DNA from: Catenaria anguillulae PL171
Taxonomy: Eukaryota > Blastocladiomycota > Blastocladiomycetes > Blastocladiales > Catenariaceae
DNA length: 64,000 nucleotides
Reading direction: 5' to 3'
Assembly: GCA_002102555.1 (NCBI GenBank)
Contig: MCFL01000047.1
Coordinates: 122,242 to 186,241, forward strand
Shown here in pieces: positions 46,578-56,796 of this stretch (within the stretch, counting starts at the first letter, position 1; every line of letters starts with the position of its first letter). The notes beneath the pieces are model-generated. The model had not been told where the DNA came from. It saw nothing but the letters and a program-made list of their open reading frames with translations, and searched no databases. The translations under genes were made by a program, and so were the position numbers.

Positions 46578-47524
46578 GTATCAATCACGGTGGGCGGCGG
46601 CACAAAGTTGCTGGTGCGGTACAGCGCCGCCGGGTAAATCACGTTGTTGGCAAAGTAGACCGCCATCTTGCCCGTGATTGCCTTGCTCTTGAGGAGCCCA
46701 TGCCCCTTGCGGAGCTCGTTCTCAAACGCCTCGCGCGCTGTGCGCGGCCAGTCCTCTGCTGACAACCACACGCCCAGATACCGGAAAGGTTGCCGCCCAT
46801 CCAGAAACGGAATCGGCTCCCCCTCAACCGTCAGCGGCTCGCCGCGGGCCTCGCCCTTGCAATTGAGGACCAACATGGCACCCTTGGACGCGTTTGCCTT
46901 GACCGCCGTGACGCGGTTGAACGATGACACGATCCGGAGCAGTCGCTCCATCGCAAAACGGTTTGGCGCAAAGAACGCCGCGTCATCCACGTACGCCATG
47001 GCCGCCAACTGCGCGGCGTCGACCACCTCGCCATCCGCTCTATGTGGTGCGGTCCTCGATGGTGCCGGCTCTGGGTCGCCAGTCTCACCCTTGCGCGCGC
47101 ACAACCTGACGCCTGGGCACGAGCGGTTGACCTTGCTCAGGAGCACGTCGTAGAAAATGGCCCACATGAGTGGCGACTCGACTGCACCCTGCGGGATACC
47201 GCGATGCATTGGGATCGGGTCGGTCAGGCCGTATTCGGTCTTGATGCGTGCCGTGCGGCCTGCGAGCATCGAGTCACAGTACAGCTCCACAAACTCGTCG
47301 GGCACGCGGATGCGCTTGAGGGCAAGGCGGAGGATGTGGTGTGGAACCGTGTCGAACGCCTTGGTCTTGTCCTCGAAGTACACCCAGAGTTGGGTACGGC
47401 GCGCGCGGGCCTGTGACATGGCGGCAGACAAGGTTGCAATGGGCAGCGTAGTACTGGTGCCGGGCAGGACGCTGTGGCGGGCGCCAAGGAGCACGTGGTG
47501 GTTGGTGAGCACCTGCATCATTCG
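46508..47524 (-). pseudogene. LINE ORF2, reverse transcriptase part
   Basis: Reverse transcriptase motifs in order: VLLGARHSVLPGTST (motif 2), YFEDKTKAFDTV (A), HRGIPQGAVESPL (B), AMAYVDDAAFFA (C, catalytic YVDD), KANASKGAML (D) and FRYLGVWLS (E). The endonuclease and the first RT motifs are missing because the element is truncated at 47524; the frame then runs into the tRNA-Arg gene, where it happens to meet an ATG. Confidence 0.85.
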
Positions 47525-47597
47525 GGTCCCGTGGCCCAATGGCTAAGGCGCCTGACTACGGATCAGGAGATCGGAGGTTCGAATCCTCCCGGGATCG
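47525..47597 (+). tRNA. tRNA-Arg (ACG), rebuilt at the LINE junction
   Basis: A 73-nt tRNA with acceptor GGTCCCG/CGGGATC, discriminator G, anticodon ACG and T-loop GTTCGAATC. Its first 19 nt are the right-hand target duplication of the LINE, so the gene is complete although its original upstream flank is now 3.7 kb away. The internal A and B boxes are intact and TTTTTG follows, so it is probably still transcribed. The D-loop is one G shorter than in the copy at 60325. Confidence 0.93.
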
Positions 47598-48025
47598 TTT
47601 TTGTTATTGGATCGTTTGACTCCTTTTTTTCGTCTGGTGAACTGTGGAATGTGCAGTTTGCCGAGACCAAAGAGCGGATCTATGTGTTACATCACCAAAG
47701 TGCGGAAAGCGATTAATTGCGGACACCCTTCAAAGATACATACAGGCGCGAACTTGCATGTGAAGTGAGAAATGCCCAAGTCGCAGTAGCAACAGGCAGG
47801 TGCTTTTTGCAAGACCAAGCGCCAAGGGGCTGTACTTAATTCGCCTCTTGACAGGACTGGCGTTGCACAGTCTGATCGCATAACAATGCTTGGCAGGCAT
47901 TCGCTCAGCGAAAAATCAAGCCAAAGTCGTCCATCCTCCATGTCCGCGTGCTTTGCCAGGTTGCAAAACGAACAAGCACGAACCCGAATATTGGTTCAAA
48001 AAAAGAATCAAGCCTATCATTTGGT
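47598..48025. other. Spacer between tRNA-Arg and tRNA-His
   Basis: About 430 bp without a recognisable gene or repeat. Confidence 0.45.
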
Positions 48026-48097
48026 TGTCACCTCCCAGAATCGAACTGGGGCCGCCACGGCCACAACGTGGAGTACTAACCACTATACTAAGGTGAC
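48026..48097 (-). tRNA. tRNA-His (GUG)
   Basis: A 72-nt tRNA with acceptor GTCACCT/AGGTGAC, anticodon GTG in loop TTGTGGC and T-loop GTTCGATTC. The extra 5' G of mature tRNA-His is added after transcription in eukaryotes and is not encoded here. Confidence 0.93.
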
Positions 48098-48272
48098 TTG
48101 ATGTTGCATTACCACTTTTCATGACACATGAATGACAGGCCAGCCTAAATCAGCAATCTGCATGATTTCGATGCGCTGCATGCAAAAGATTCCGCGTCAC
48201 CGACTGGCGTCTGAAGCTTGAGCATGTGATTCTGCAATTGCCAAAAGTCGCATATTCTGGCTTGGAAAAAAC

Positions 48273-48344
48273 TAGCGCCACTCCGTTTCGATCAGAGGAC
48301 CTCCAGGTTATGAGCCTGGCGCGCTTCCACTGCGCCATGGCGCT
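48273..48344 (-). tRNA. Initiator tRNA-Met (CAU)
   Basis: A 72-nt tRNA beginning AGCGCCATGGCGCAGTGGAA with anticodon CAT and the T-loop GATCGAAAC. The A1:U72 closing pair and an A in place of T54 are the hallmarks that separate eukaryotic initiator from elongator tRNA-Met. Confidence 0.95.
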
Positions 48345-48408
48345 CTTGTGATCGTAGCGCAATCAATGAGTCTCATTTCAGCAGAGAGAAACCGGCAAAG
48401 AGAAAGAA

Positions 48409-48481
48409 AGGTCATACTGAGATTCGAACTCAGGTCCCGAGATTCAGAGTCTCGTGTGCTAACCGACTACACCATACGACC
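48409..48481 (-). tRNA. tRNA-Gln (CUG)
   Basis: A 73-nt tRNA with acceptor GGTCGTA/TATGACC, discriminator T, anticodon CTG in loop CTCTGAA and T-loop GTTCGAATC. Confidence 0.94.
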
Positions 48482-48689
48482 GTGTTGGCCGCGTACAGGA
48501 AAAAACGCCATTTGATCCGCGTTGTCGACACATGTGGCAGCAATGTGTTGTAAGCCGATCCAACCAGGTGTTGCTCACGGTTTCCACCTTCCATTTTGGC
48601 CGAAAATGCTCTGGCTCCGCTCTGAAGACCGTTTCGACGCTCGCAACCCATGTTTTTGTGACTTGGAAAGATTTGCCAACGAAAAACAT

Positions 48690-48745
48690 CTTCCTCGGCC
48701 AGCAAGGTTTGAACCCCGGCCTGCGAGAGTTGAAGCAATTTGCCA
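48690..48745 (-). repeat. tRNA T-arm-like module
   Basis: On the minus strand CCGGGGTTCAAACC has the look of a T-arm, followed by TTGCTGGCCG. The plus-strand sequence AATTTGCCAA next to it recurs beside the similar modules near 59352. No cloverleaf can be drawn. Confidence 0.35.
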
Positions 48746-48812
48746 AAACTTGATCCGACCAAGTGTTACCGATGAAGATACAAGACGGGAAAATTCTGAT
48801 TCGAGGCAACAT

Positions 48813-48894
48813 GGTGTGATGGCCGAGTGGTCTAAGGCGTAGGTCTCAAGTTCCTATGGAGCAATCCGCGTGGGTTCGAATCCCACTCGCACCA
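48813..48894 (+). tRNA. tRNA-Leu (CAA), copy 3
   Basis: Identical over all 82 nt to the copy at 7703, and sharing ATGGTGTGATGG at the 5' end and ACCATTC at the 3' end. CTCTTTTA follows as a possible terminator. Confidence 0.95.
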
Positions 48895-49291
48895 TTCCTC
48901 TTTTACTGTCCAACAACTGTTCTCCTGGTGTCGCTGTGTCGAAGAAATGGCACAGTTGACCATGCTCACCACGCTCTTCACCAACAGCCATTCTATGGTC
49001 AGGTAACTGGAATTTACTGCGCGTTTGCTGGAAAACTGAACCAAGGGGTTGCTCAGCCGCAATGTGTTTTTTTTTGATGTGTTTGTTCAGTTGCATGTTC
49101 AAAAAGCGTTGCGGCTGGCGGTTGGATCAGTTTTGCCCTGAACGCGCAAAACAACGATCATGGGAGGTAAACAACCATAAGGGACACTATATTGTATGTG
49201 TAGATCAAAAGTGGAAACACAAGTGATGGAACCCGATAGGAGGTCCCCCTGCTTTTGAGTCTAAAATCCTCGACCCTACCCACTTGACTAC
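48895..49291. other. Spacer between tRNA-Leu and HUT1
   Basis: About 400 bp without a supportable gene. A tRNA-like remnant near 49218-49284 was considered and not accepted. Confidence 0.45.
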
Positions 49292-50431
49292 TTATACTCG
49301 CCGCTTGGACACCCTGGTGGCCTTGCCTGCAACCCCCGTTGCACTTGCTGCCACGCTTGCCGCTGCCACCTTGACGGAATCCACAGGCACTGGTGTCTTT
49401 TCCTTGACCAACTCGACCTTGCCAACAGCGCCAGCGCCCGCGCCTTGCTTCTTTGCCTTTTTCCCATACGACTCAAGTGCGATCCCAACAAACACAACCG
49501 CCACGGCGGCCCACTGGCCCAAACTAATGCGATGATCGTACATGACCACCGACAAGATGATGCTAAACATCTTGCGTGTGACCGTGATGGTGACCAAACT
49601 CAAGCTGCCAAACCTGCCGAGCGTGTGAAAGATAAACACCTGCCCCAAAGCACCCGCGCCTGCAAACATGACCATGTCCTTGAGCACGGCAGGATACTGG
49701 TTGACAAACGCCCAGGCCACGGCCAGCTCGTTGTTGGACAACCAAGGCAGCGCCAAGTAGGCAGACATGAGCAAGGCCGACGCCAGGTTCATCATGACCA
49801 TCATTTGCTGGCCCGAGATGCGATATGTCTTGAACATGGCATCCTGTGTCGAGTTGGTCAGCCCATCAATCGCCAAGTTGATGCCCAGCAGAAACAGGCC
49901 CCACAAGGAGTTGGACGCGGCGCCTTTGGCCTTGCCACCCTTGCCCTCTTGGTCGTGCAGCAGCATGAATGCAGACACACCCAAAGTGACGAGCGCAACG
50001 GCAGCAACTTGATGGCGCGGAAACGTGGCGCGATGAACCAGCACGGCCATGGCCATCACAGGCAACAGCTTGCATGATTTGCCGAGGATCATGGTCGGGT
50101 AGTCAATGTACTTGAGTGCCGCATACCCAAAGGGCGACGCCAGCGAGTTGAACAGGGCAACGCCAAAGTAGCGTTTGAGGACCGAAGGGTGACGTGGACC
50201 AAGCGATTGACCACGGAAAAGGAACAGGTAGATGGCGCCAACGAGCGCCGCAAGTAAAGATTGCAGCAGGTTGAGCACGATAAAGGACCGGAAGTAGACG
50301 GGAGCGCCCGAGGGGTCGGTGGGCGACAGCGCAGAGGTATACGGGGTCGCAGTCACACGTTCTTGGAGTAGGCCCCATGTTAGGAAGCACGAGTAGATGC
50401 CCACGACACACAGGGCGTATTCGGCGAGCAT
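49292..50431 (-). CDS. HUT1: ER UDP-galactose/nucleotide-sugar transporter, HUT1/SLC35B1 type
   Basis: A single-exon gene of 379 residues with about ten hydrophobic segments. Family signatures are LTWGLLQERV at the end of the first span, YFGVALFNSLASPFGYAALK, YIDYPTMILGKSCKLLPVM, TNSTQDAMFK and FIFHTLGRFGSLSLVTITVTRK, in the order of SLC35B1 proteins. These exchange nucleotide sugars (UDP-galactose or UDP-glucose) or adenine nucleotides across the ER membrane to supply lumenal glycosylation and folding. The C-terminal tail is extended, Ala/Val/Lys-rich, and ends in KRRV. The frame is intact. Start is the ATG at 50431, directly before the conserved first span. Confidence 0.92.
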   Translation of the reverse strand: MLAEYALCVVGIYSCFLTWGLLQERVTATPYTSALSPTDPSGAPVYFRSFIVLNLLQSLLAALVGAIYLFLFRGQSLGPRHPSVLKRYFGVALFNSLASPFGYAALKYIDYPTMILGKSCKLLPVMAMAVLVHRATFPRHQVAAVALVTLGVSAFMLLHDQEGKGGKAKGAASNSLWGLFLLGINLAIDGLTNSTQDAMFKTYRISGQQMMVMMNLASALLMSAYLALPWLSNNELAVAWAFVNQYPAVLKDMVMFAGAGALGQVFIFHTLGRFGSLSLVTITVTRKMFSIILSVVMYDHRISLGQWAAVAVVFVGIALESYGKKAKKQGAGAGAVGKVELVKEKTPVPVDSVKVAAASVAASATGVAGKATRVSKRRV

Positions 50432-50844
50432 GATTGATTGAGGGATGGGCGAGCGGCGTCGGCCGAGATCCGGCGGTGTGAGGAGTTGGTCAGGCGAGGC
50501 AAACGCTTACAGAAGATCGATGTGCATGAAGCAGCAGGTGCCGTATACATGTATACATGGGTATCGTGAATAACAGCAAAGTTGGCTGCGTCATGAGAGG
50601 GCGAATACAGCTTGCCGTCGCCCCATCTGTTGACAAGAGGTGGATTTGTGCTGCACGTGATTGGTATAGCCTGTCGACGTGTCAGAGCCGCCGGCCGAAA
50701 CAGCGGTGCTCCAAAGAGAGTTCCCACGCACGAAAGAAGTAACTCGTTCCAGGGGGGGGTCATATTTATTCAGAGAAGAATGACAAGGATAAGTGAATGA
50801 CAAATCCAGACGACGACATACTGCCGCTGACATTCCCACTTCAT
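50432..50844. other. Spacer between HUT1 and CFAP298
   Basis: About 410 bp: the HUT1 promoter on the minus strand and the 3' region of CFAP298. It includes a run of eight G near 50752. No gene seen. Confidence 0.5.
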
Positions 50845-52067
50845 TTAGCGCGGCCTCCAACTCACGCCGCCGCCACTTCCGCCCAATCCCTGAAACGCCG
50901 TCTTCAAAGCCCTCGGGTCAGCCCATTTGGCCTGCAAGTAACTGTCGTCGTCATCGTCCTCCAATTTCTTGAGCTCCTCTTGCTTGCGGTAATAGTAGGC
51001 CATCATGTCCCTTTGCGCCTTTTCGTCGAGCGGCGGCTCGCGAGAGGGTGCGCCGGCACCTGCTTTTACCAGTTTGGCAATGATGGTGGTCTTGTCGTTG
51101 CGGCCAACATAGTCGGAGAGCAGTTTGGAGGCAGGCGAGCGTTCGAGTTGTTTGCCGGCCCACCAGAGAGTGGCCGAGGCTGGGTCGAGGACGTCCTTTG
51201 CGTGCTAAAAAAAAAAAAAAAATTTACGTATGATATGCGCATAGGACAGAGTCAAGGTCCGTTCCGCAAGCGCATGCACGCGAATGGGTCAAGCAACAAG
51301 ACCGGAATGGTGTAGTTTGGACGTACGATGGAAACAGACAAGTCTTCAGTCTCGTTGAGGATTTCGTGGACGGGATCGTATTCGGGCAGGCCCATTGGGT
51401 AAGCCATGGCAACGGCAGCGCCAAGCAAGGAAACGAGCTCGTCGAGTTTGGCCTTGGTGAGGACGACGCGCGCAGCGACTTGGGACTGAGTGAAGGGAGA
51501 GAGTGCGTGAGTAAATGAACGAAAAAATAAAATAAAGTAGATGCATATGGCTCATTTCCATTACCTTGTGAATGGCTTGCATGGCATCTGCACATGTCTT
51601 GTTGATGGTATCGGCATATGATTGAAGCGGGGCTGCTCATGCACAAGACATACACAGAGATCAAAGATCAACGAGTGTATGCTGATGACGGGTGGCACAG
51701 GTGCAAGCATACCGAGGCCAGTGCGCCTGCCCGTCGGGTCTGGGTTGTAGAGATACTCGCGACCGTCGTGCATGACCACCTCCAGAGCCAGAGCTGAATC
51801 GGGAGCTGGCGAGGCAGAGGCAGAGGCAGAGGCAGGCTGTTCGTTTGCAAACTTGTCGAGGTCCTCGGGCTGGTACCCGTGCTGGTCGTAGGGCTTGTAC
51901 ACGCCGTACTTTGCAAGGTCCTCCAAGGCGGCGCACAGTCGCTCGACGCGCAGGCGGGCGTTCCAGAGGTGGACGAGGTGGGCGGTGGCCTGGTGGACCG
52001 GGGTGGCGGCGGGCACTTGGGCGAGCAGGACCGACTGGTCGTTCTTCTTGAGGTGGATCAGAACCAT
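50845..52067 (-). CDS. CFAP298: Cilia- and flagella-associated protein 298 (C21orf59/Kurly homolog)
   Basis: Four exons, all in phase: 52067-51713, 51632-51565, 51485-51327 and 51204-50845, giving 313 residues (the human protein has 290). The whole length matches the family: MVLIHLKKNDQSVLLAQVP, LWNARLRVERLCAALEDLA, AYPMGLPEYDP, LWWAGKQLERS, LSDYVGRNDKTTIIAKL, AYYYRKQEELKKLEDDDDDS and a final VSWRPR. The second exon and all splice sites are supported by frame and similarity. The last intron acceptor is preceded by a long T run. The protein is a cytoplasmic factor for assembling axonemal dynein arms and for planar polarity in vertebrates. Its presence implies a species with motile flagella. 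It shares a 355-bp divergent promoter with the gene at 52423. Confidence 0.94.
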
Positions 52068-52422
52068 GTTTGCTTTCAATTGCTGTCAGAGCTTTTTGTT
52101 TTTGTTATTGTGGTCTTGAATGATGAGAGGGTTGAGAGGGTGTCATGGGAACGGAACGGAACACGGTCGTTGTGATTGTGGGATCATGTGTGATGTCTGA
52201 TCGATGGTGATTCGACAGACACTGTACTCAAGGACGCGCGTGGTCTTCGTGGCCATTAAATACGAAAACAAATCTTAATCTTTACCACCCACACCCACGA
52301 TAAATATTAAGATTAAGATTAAGATTTACAGAGACATTAATATTAATATCGATGATGAATAAGTCACCCAATTACATTATTGCAACGGACACAGACACAC
52401 CATGAGCAAATGAGCATGCGCA
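52068..52422. promoter_or_regulatory. Divergent promoter with 13-bp inverted repeat
   Basis: A 355-bp spacer between CFAP298 and the plus-strand fusion gene. It contains AAATCTTAATCTT at 52270-52282 and its exact reverse complement at 52315-52327, the latter part of a short (AAGATT) tandem run, followed by ATTAATATTAATAT. The rest of the locus is GC-rich, so this AT-rich block stands out. Confidence 0.6.
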
Positions 52423-55400
52423 ATGAGCAGTACCAGGCCCTCCCCCACATCCACATTCAACTTTGCCGCACACGCACACGCACAATGGACCCGGGCCGCA
52501 GACTCCCTCGCCAGCATTGCCCTGTCGCCCACCCGCGCCAGACACGCCGCCATGCCCCTGGCCGTCGCCGCACGCTGGCTGCTGGTTGCCGTCGTCTTGT
52601 CCTCCACCGTCAACCCAACCACGAGGCCCCATGCCTCGCACTGGCCCGCTACCTACGCCGCCCTCGAGCTGGCCGCCGCCGCACTCGTCCGCTTTGTCCT
52701 TGTCCTGGCTCCATCTTCATCTTCTTCAACACCGTCTTCACCCTTCGCGTGGTCGTCGTCGTTGCACGCTGCCGCTCGCTCCGTGCTCTGCTCGGTACCA
52801 CTCGCCGTGGCAGCCTTCACGTCCAATTTGCTCCTGGCGCTGGCCCCACCCGTCATCCTCGGATCCACCGTGTTGGTCGCCTCCTCGCTCGCCATTCACT
52901 GGGCCGTCTCGTCGCACCAACAAGCGCAAGGCCACGAATCAGCAAAGATGCCAACAACAACAACAACAGCAACAACCCTCTATCTGGTCGGATCACTCGC
53001 CGGCTTGGCCCTCTTGCTTGCCGCCCACTACTTTGACTCGCCCCTTCAGTCCTTGCCAACCCTTGCCCTCCTGATCTGTACATTCTTCTTCTCGCTTCTC
53101 TTGATCCTTGGACTTTCCCATCCTCCTCCTCCGTCCCATAAACCTCTCAACAATCATACCCACACTCTTCCCCGTCATCAGACTCATCCGACTCATCCGA
53201 CTCCGACTTTGACTCTTGCTTCCGCTTCGCTTCTGCTTGCACTCTGTTCCCAAGTCATCTCCCTTTCAAACCCTTCACCACCGCCGCCTCCACCCGCCAA
53301 CCCATCCTGGCAGTTTCCGCCCTTGGTTGCCTACTTTCTCCTGTCGCTCTCTTCCTTTGCCCTCTCTGTTCTCTTTTCCCCGTCCCATTCTCACCGACTC
53401 CACCCATCGTCGTCCGTCTTCATCAACAACCCGCTCCTCGCGCGTGGACTCCCAAAAGGCACTCGGATTGCCATGACACTGTGGACCATCCACCAGGTCA
53501 TCACACACGTGGAGCTTTCACTCTCAACATGCACGCGACTCGTGGTCGCGCTTGCAGGTGCCGTGCTCTCCATTGCCGCGTCTGCCCGCCAGTCATCCGC
53601 CACCCAACACATGTTTGGCATCCTCCAACGACGCCGACGGTCATCGCTCCCAACGCTCCGTATGCGCCCACTCGCCGCGGGCAACACCCCAGCGTCATTC
53701 ACACCCATTGACCTTGACACGTCGACCGCACCAATGTACGACGACTCGGATGGCGGCGGCGGCACATATGACGACTCTGCGTCCGACGCAACAACGCCCA
53801 CGTCGCCTCTCTACTCACCCACGGCCACGGATCATTTTGCGCCAAGCAGCTTGCGGCCGGCGCCGGCGCGTTCGTCCTCCACATCCTCGATTTCGCTGAC
53901 GTCGGTCGGGTCGGTCGCCATGCTCGCCACCGTGTTTGTCATGTCCACGGCCGTCATCTTCACGTGCATGTTTCCGAGCCCGGCCGCCATCAACATTGCC
54001 TTGCATCCTTTGTCCGTGTCGTTGCCACCCGAAGCACTCGCCGACTCGCATCCACCACCACTCACACCCACAACCGACGAATCAGAGCAAATGCGTGTGC
54101 TCATCACGGGCGGTGCAGGCCTCATCGGCTCGCACCTCGCGCGCGCCTTGCTCCTCCCCAACTCGTCCTCGGTACACGTGACGGTCTTGGACAATCTCAG
54201 CTCGGCAGGCGTACACACACTTGCCCCACTGTTTGACGGCCCGCGGTTCGCATTTGTGTTTGGCGACACGCGCAACGCAAGTGACATGCAGCTTGCCATG
54301 CGGATTGCGCGGCCCAGGGTTGTCGTGCACTTGGCCGTCCCTGAACCTCTTCCGGGTGGCACATGCGACGCTGGGTGTCGCGCCGATATGCTTGGTGGCA
54401 TGCACCAAGTGTTGGCAAGTATGGGCAATGCACGCATGGTGCTTGTGAGCTCGGCAGATGTGTACGGCAACTTGAACGTGAACGTGCGTGTGCCTGACGC
54501 GAATCCCGCACGCACCGGCGCAGGCCAGGTGCGTGTGGTGGCAAGCATTGATGTGGTCAACAAGAAACTCGACACGATCGAAAAACCTCCCGCGGCGGCC
54601 GTCATCGAGGAACCTTTGGGCGTCACAGAGTCCACGCCACCCAATCCGGCAACCATGTATGCGAGTACGTTGCTTGCCATGGAATCCCTTGTCGTTGCGC
54701 ACGCGCGCACGCACGCACGTGCACACTGGGTGTTGCGCGTGTGGCCAATGTATGGCGCATGGCCCGTGCCAGAGCCAACGGACCCAAGTGTGTTGCGGTG
54801 GACGGGACATGGCATGGGCGTGGGCGGGGTCAGAAAAGCCTATGATTGGGTGCACGTGCTGGATGTCGTTGAGGCAGTCAAGGCGGCAGTTTTGCGCGGT
54901 GCCGAAGCAGCAGGCGACGACGAGCAAGTCGAGGACGAGCAAGAAGGATGGCGCGTGGTAAATGTTGGGTCGGGCACCTTGGTTGACATTCAGCCAGCCA
55001 GTGTTGCGAATGCCACGGCCGCCGCAACGGATGCGCCGCCGGGCGTGCCTGCCAATTTGAACAAGGCCAAGCGCGTGCTCGGCTACGTGCCAACGTTTTC
55101 GTTTGAGCCCATGCCTGCGGATCCGCCCACCTGGCAAGCACATCCCGAGTATGCGGCTATGGTCGAGGGCTTGCACTCTGCGCCATGGCTGCTGCCGCGC
55201 GGACTGCTCAGGGCCACGTACGAGCCCATGGCCAATGACTTGCCCAAGCTCGCCGCATTCGTTGCACAAAAGGCCAGTGGTGGTGGCAAGGCACTCAAGT
55301 ATCCGCGCGTGTCCATCATCCCGTATCAGTCGCAGTACCGCCAACTGGCCGAAAACCTCCTTGCTTCGTTATCGACGTTTGGCCAAACACGCAACTACTT

Positions 55401-56346
55401 TTTGTTTGCCATTGACCCGGCGGCCGCGCGCGACTGTTTGCACTGGAACGTGCCATGCTACAATGCGACACACTTGGCCGTGGCCGACTTTTCCGCGGCG
55501 GGCGAGCTGACGCTGGCCGAGTCCAAGGACATGTGGGCACAAGTCAGTTGGGTGAAACCCAGGCTTGTTCGGGCATTGCTCGAGCTCGGGTTTGAGGTGC
55601 ACTTGTCGGACACAGACATCAGTTATGTGCGGGACGTGTGGGCCAGCTACACAGAGTACCTTGACGAGGTGGGCGCACAGGTTGGCCTGATGCGCGAGTT
55701 TGGCGATTATGTGGCAAACACAGGCAATTACGTTGTTCGGCCGACCGCGGCCGCAAAGCGCGCGTGGGCAAAATACGTTGCCATTGGTGATGCCGATTCA
55801 AGTACGTGTTGTTTACTTTCTTTCTTTTTTCCGTACGTCGTTGGACGGTTTTGACCGATGCACTTGTGGATGTATATAGCCATCTCGGACCAATCGGCTT
55901 TTATTGACCTGGTCAACTCGACCTCGCCCACGGCCGCATTTTGCTCTTCACGTCCGACATGTGCCGCGCTCGCCCACCATTCCCCTCCCGTGGTCGCCAT
56001 ACGCGATTATTCTAACCCATTTGGCCGCTTGACACCGTGCCCACGCCTGATTGACATGTGCAAGCCCGATCTCATGTACATTCACCCGATCTGCTTTGGC
56101 GGGATTCAGCCAAAGATCAGTGTGATGAAACAGTTGGGTGCGTGGTTCATGGAGGACGAGAACGGGTGGAGCAAGGGCAAGGGCAAGGGTGCATGGATGT
56201 GTCGTGATAGGGATGAGGTCGCCAGTGGGTGTGTAGGTATACCAAAGTGGGTGGCGAGAGGGACAAAGAGTGGGATTGGATGGGAGGGAGCTAAGACGTG
56301 CTGGGGGTCAGTGGCAAGGCTGACGAGTCGGGAGGATAATGCGTGA
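52423..56346 (+). CDS. Membrane protein fused to SDR epimerase-like and nucleotide-diphospho-sugar transferase domains
   Basis: Exon 1 is 52423-55801 and exon 2 is 55880-56346 (GTACGT...TATAG), giving about 1281 residues. Residues 1-540 hold about nine hydrophobic spans with low-complexity loops. A short-chain dehydrogenase/epimerase domain follows (about 555-900): the NAD-binding ITGGAGLIGSH, VLDNLS, FGDTRN, VVHLAVPEP and the SSADVYG strand. The catalytic YxxxK is not seen: the equivalent MYASTLLAMES lacks the lysine. The C-terminal third (about 960-1281) is a PF03407-type glycosyltransferase with SIIPYQSQYRQLAENLLASL, the metal-binding LSDTDISYVRD, DQSAFIDLVN and HPICFGGIQPK. It probably makes or decorates cell-surface glycans in the secretory pathway. 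The combination is unusual; acceptor and sugar are unknown. Confidence 0.8.
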
Positions 56347-56796
56347 ATGAGCGTCAGGACAGAGCTACCCCGCCTTGTTCAACTTCAACAGCAATAAGTT
56401 TCGTTTTGTCCTACTTCTTCCATCATAAGTATTAGTATGCTGTTTATCGATGTATGGATTTGGACGCAAATATCTCGCCTTTTCAGTCGAAAGGGAGCCT
56501 GGAGGTGGCGCCAATCGAGTTCCCATGGCTTGTCCCGTTTCCGTCTGTTTGCTCGTTCACAAGCATGAGAAAGAGACAACTGATCCTATTTATTCAATGG
56601 CGAATTGTTATTGGGCAATGTTTTTCATCCCCATCCATCACACCGATGAAAGCAACACCGTGCACCACCCTATAGCTAGCTAGGCAAAAGTTGACCACGA
56701 AATGAAAAGCCCGGTCCCAGCGCAAACAATAACAACTCCAATCCGAAGCCATCCGCTCCAGGTATTCATACCCACGACCAACTGTACTGAATCACC
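56347..56796. other. Spacer downstream of the fusion gene
   Basis: About 450 bp without a supportable gene; promoter of the next plus-strand gene. Confidence 0.45.

Larger units (their letters stand above)
43866..47524 (-). mobile_element. 5'-truncated non-LTR retrotransposon (LINE) with RT and RNase H
   Basis: A 3.66-kb element read on the minus strand and bounded by a perfect 19-bp duplication. It starts abruptly inside the reverse transcriptase domain (about 47524), has RNase HI and a Cys/His zinc knuckle, and ends in a 3' UTR with AATAAA at 43879-43884, 13 bases before the end. There is no long A tail. The missing 5' part (ORF1, endonuclease, N-terminal RT) is the usual outcome of incomplete target-primed reverse transcription. 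Domain order RT-RNase H-CCHC resembles fungal Tad/I-like LINEs; the clade was not determined. Only one frame change separates the RT and RNase H parts, so the copy is fairly young. Confidence 0.85.

Noticed and set aside
49218-49284. Possible class II tRNA on the minus strand (GTCAAGTGGGTAGGG..., GGGTTCCATC)
   Set aside because: No acceptor pairing, a poor anticodon stem and no standard T-loop; at most a very decayed tRNA remnant.
54082-55344. 420-codon open frame antisense to the fusion gene
   Set aside because: Shadow of a GC-rich coding region; the sense strand carries the conserved SDR and glycosyltransferase motifs.
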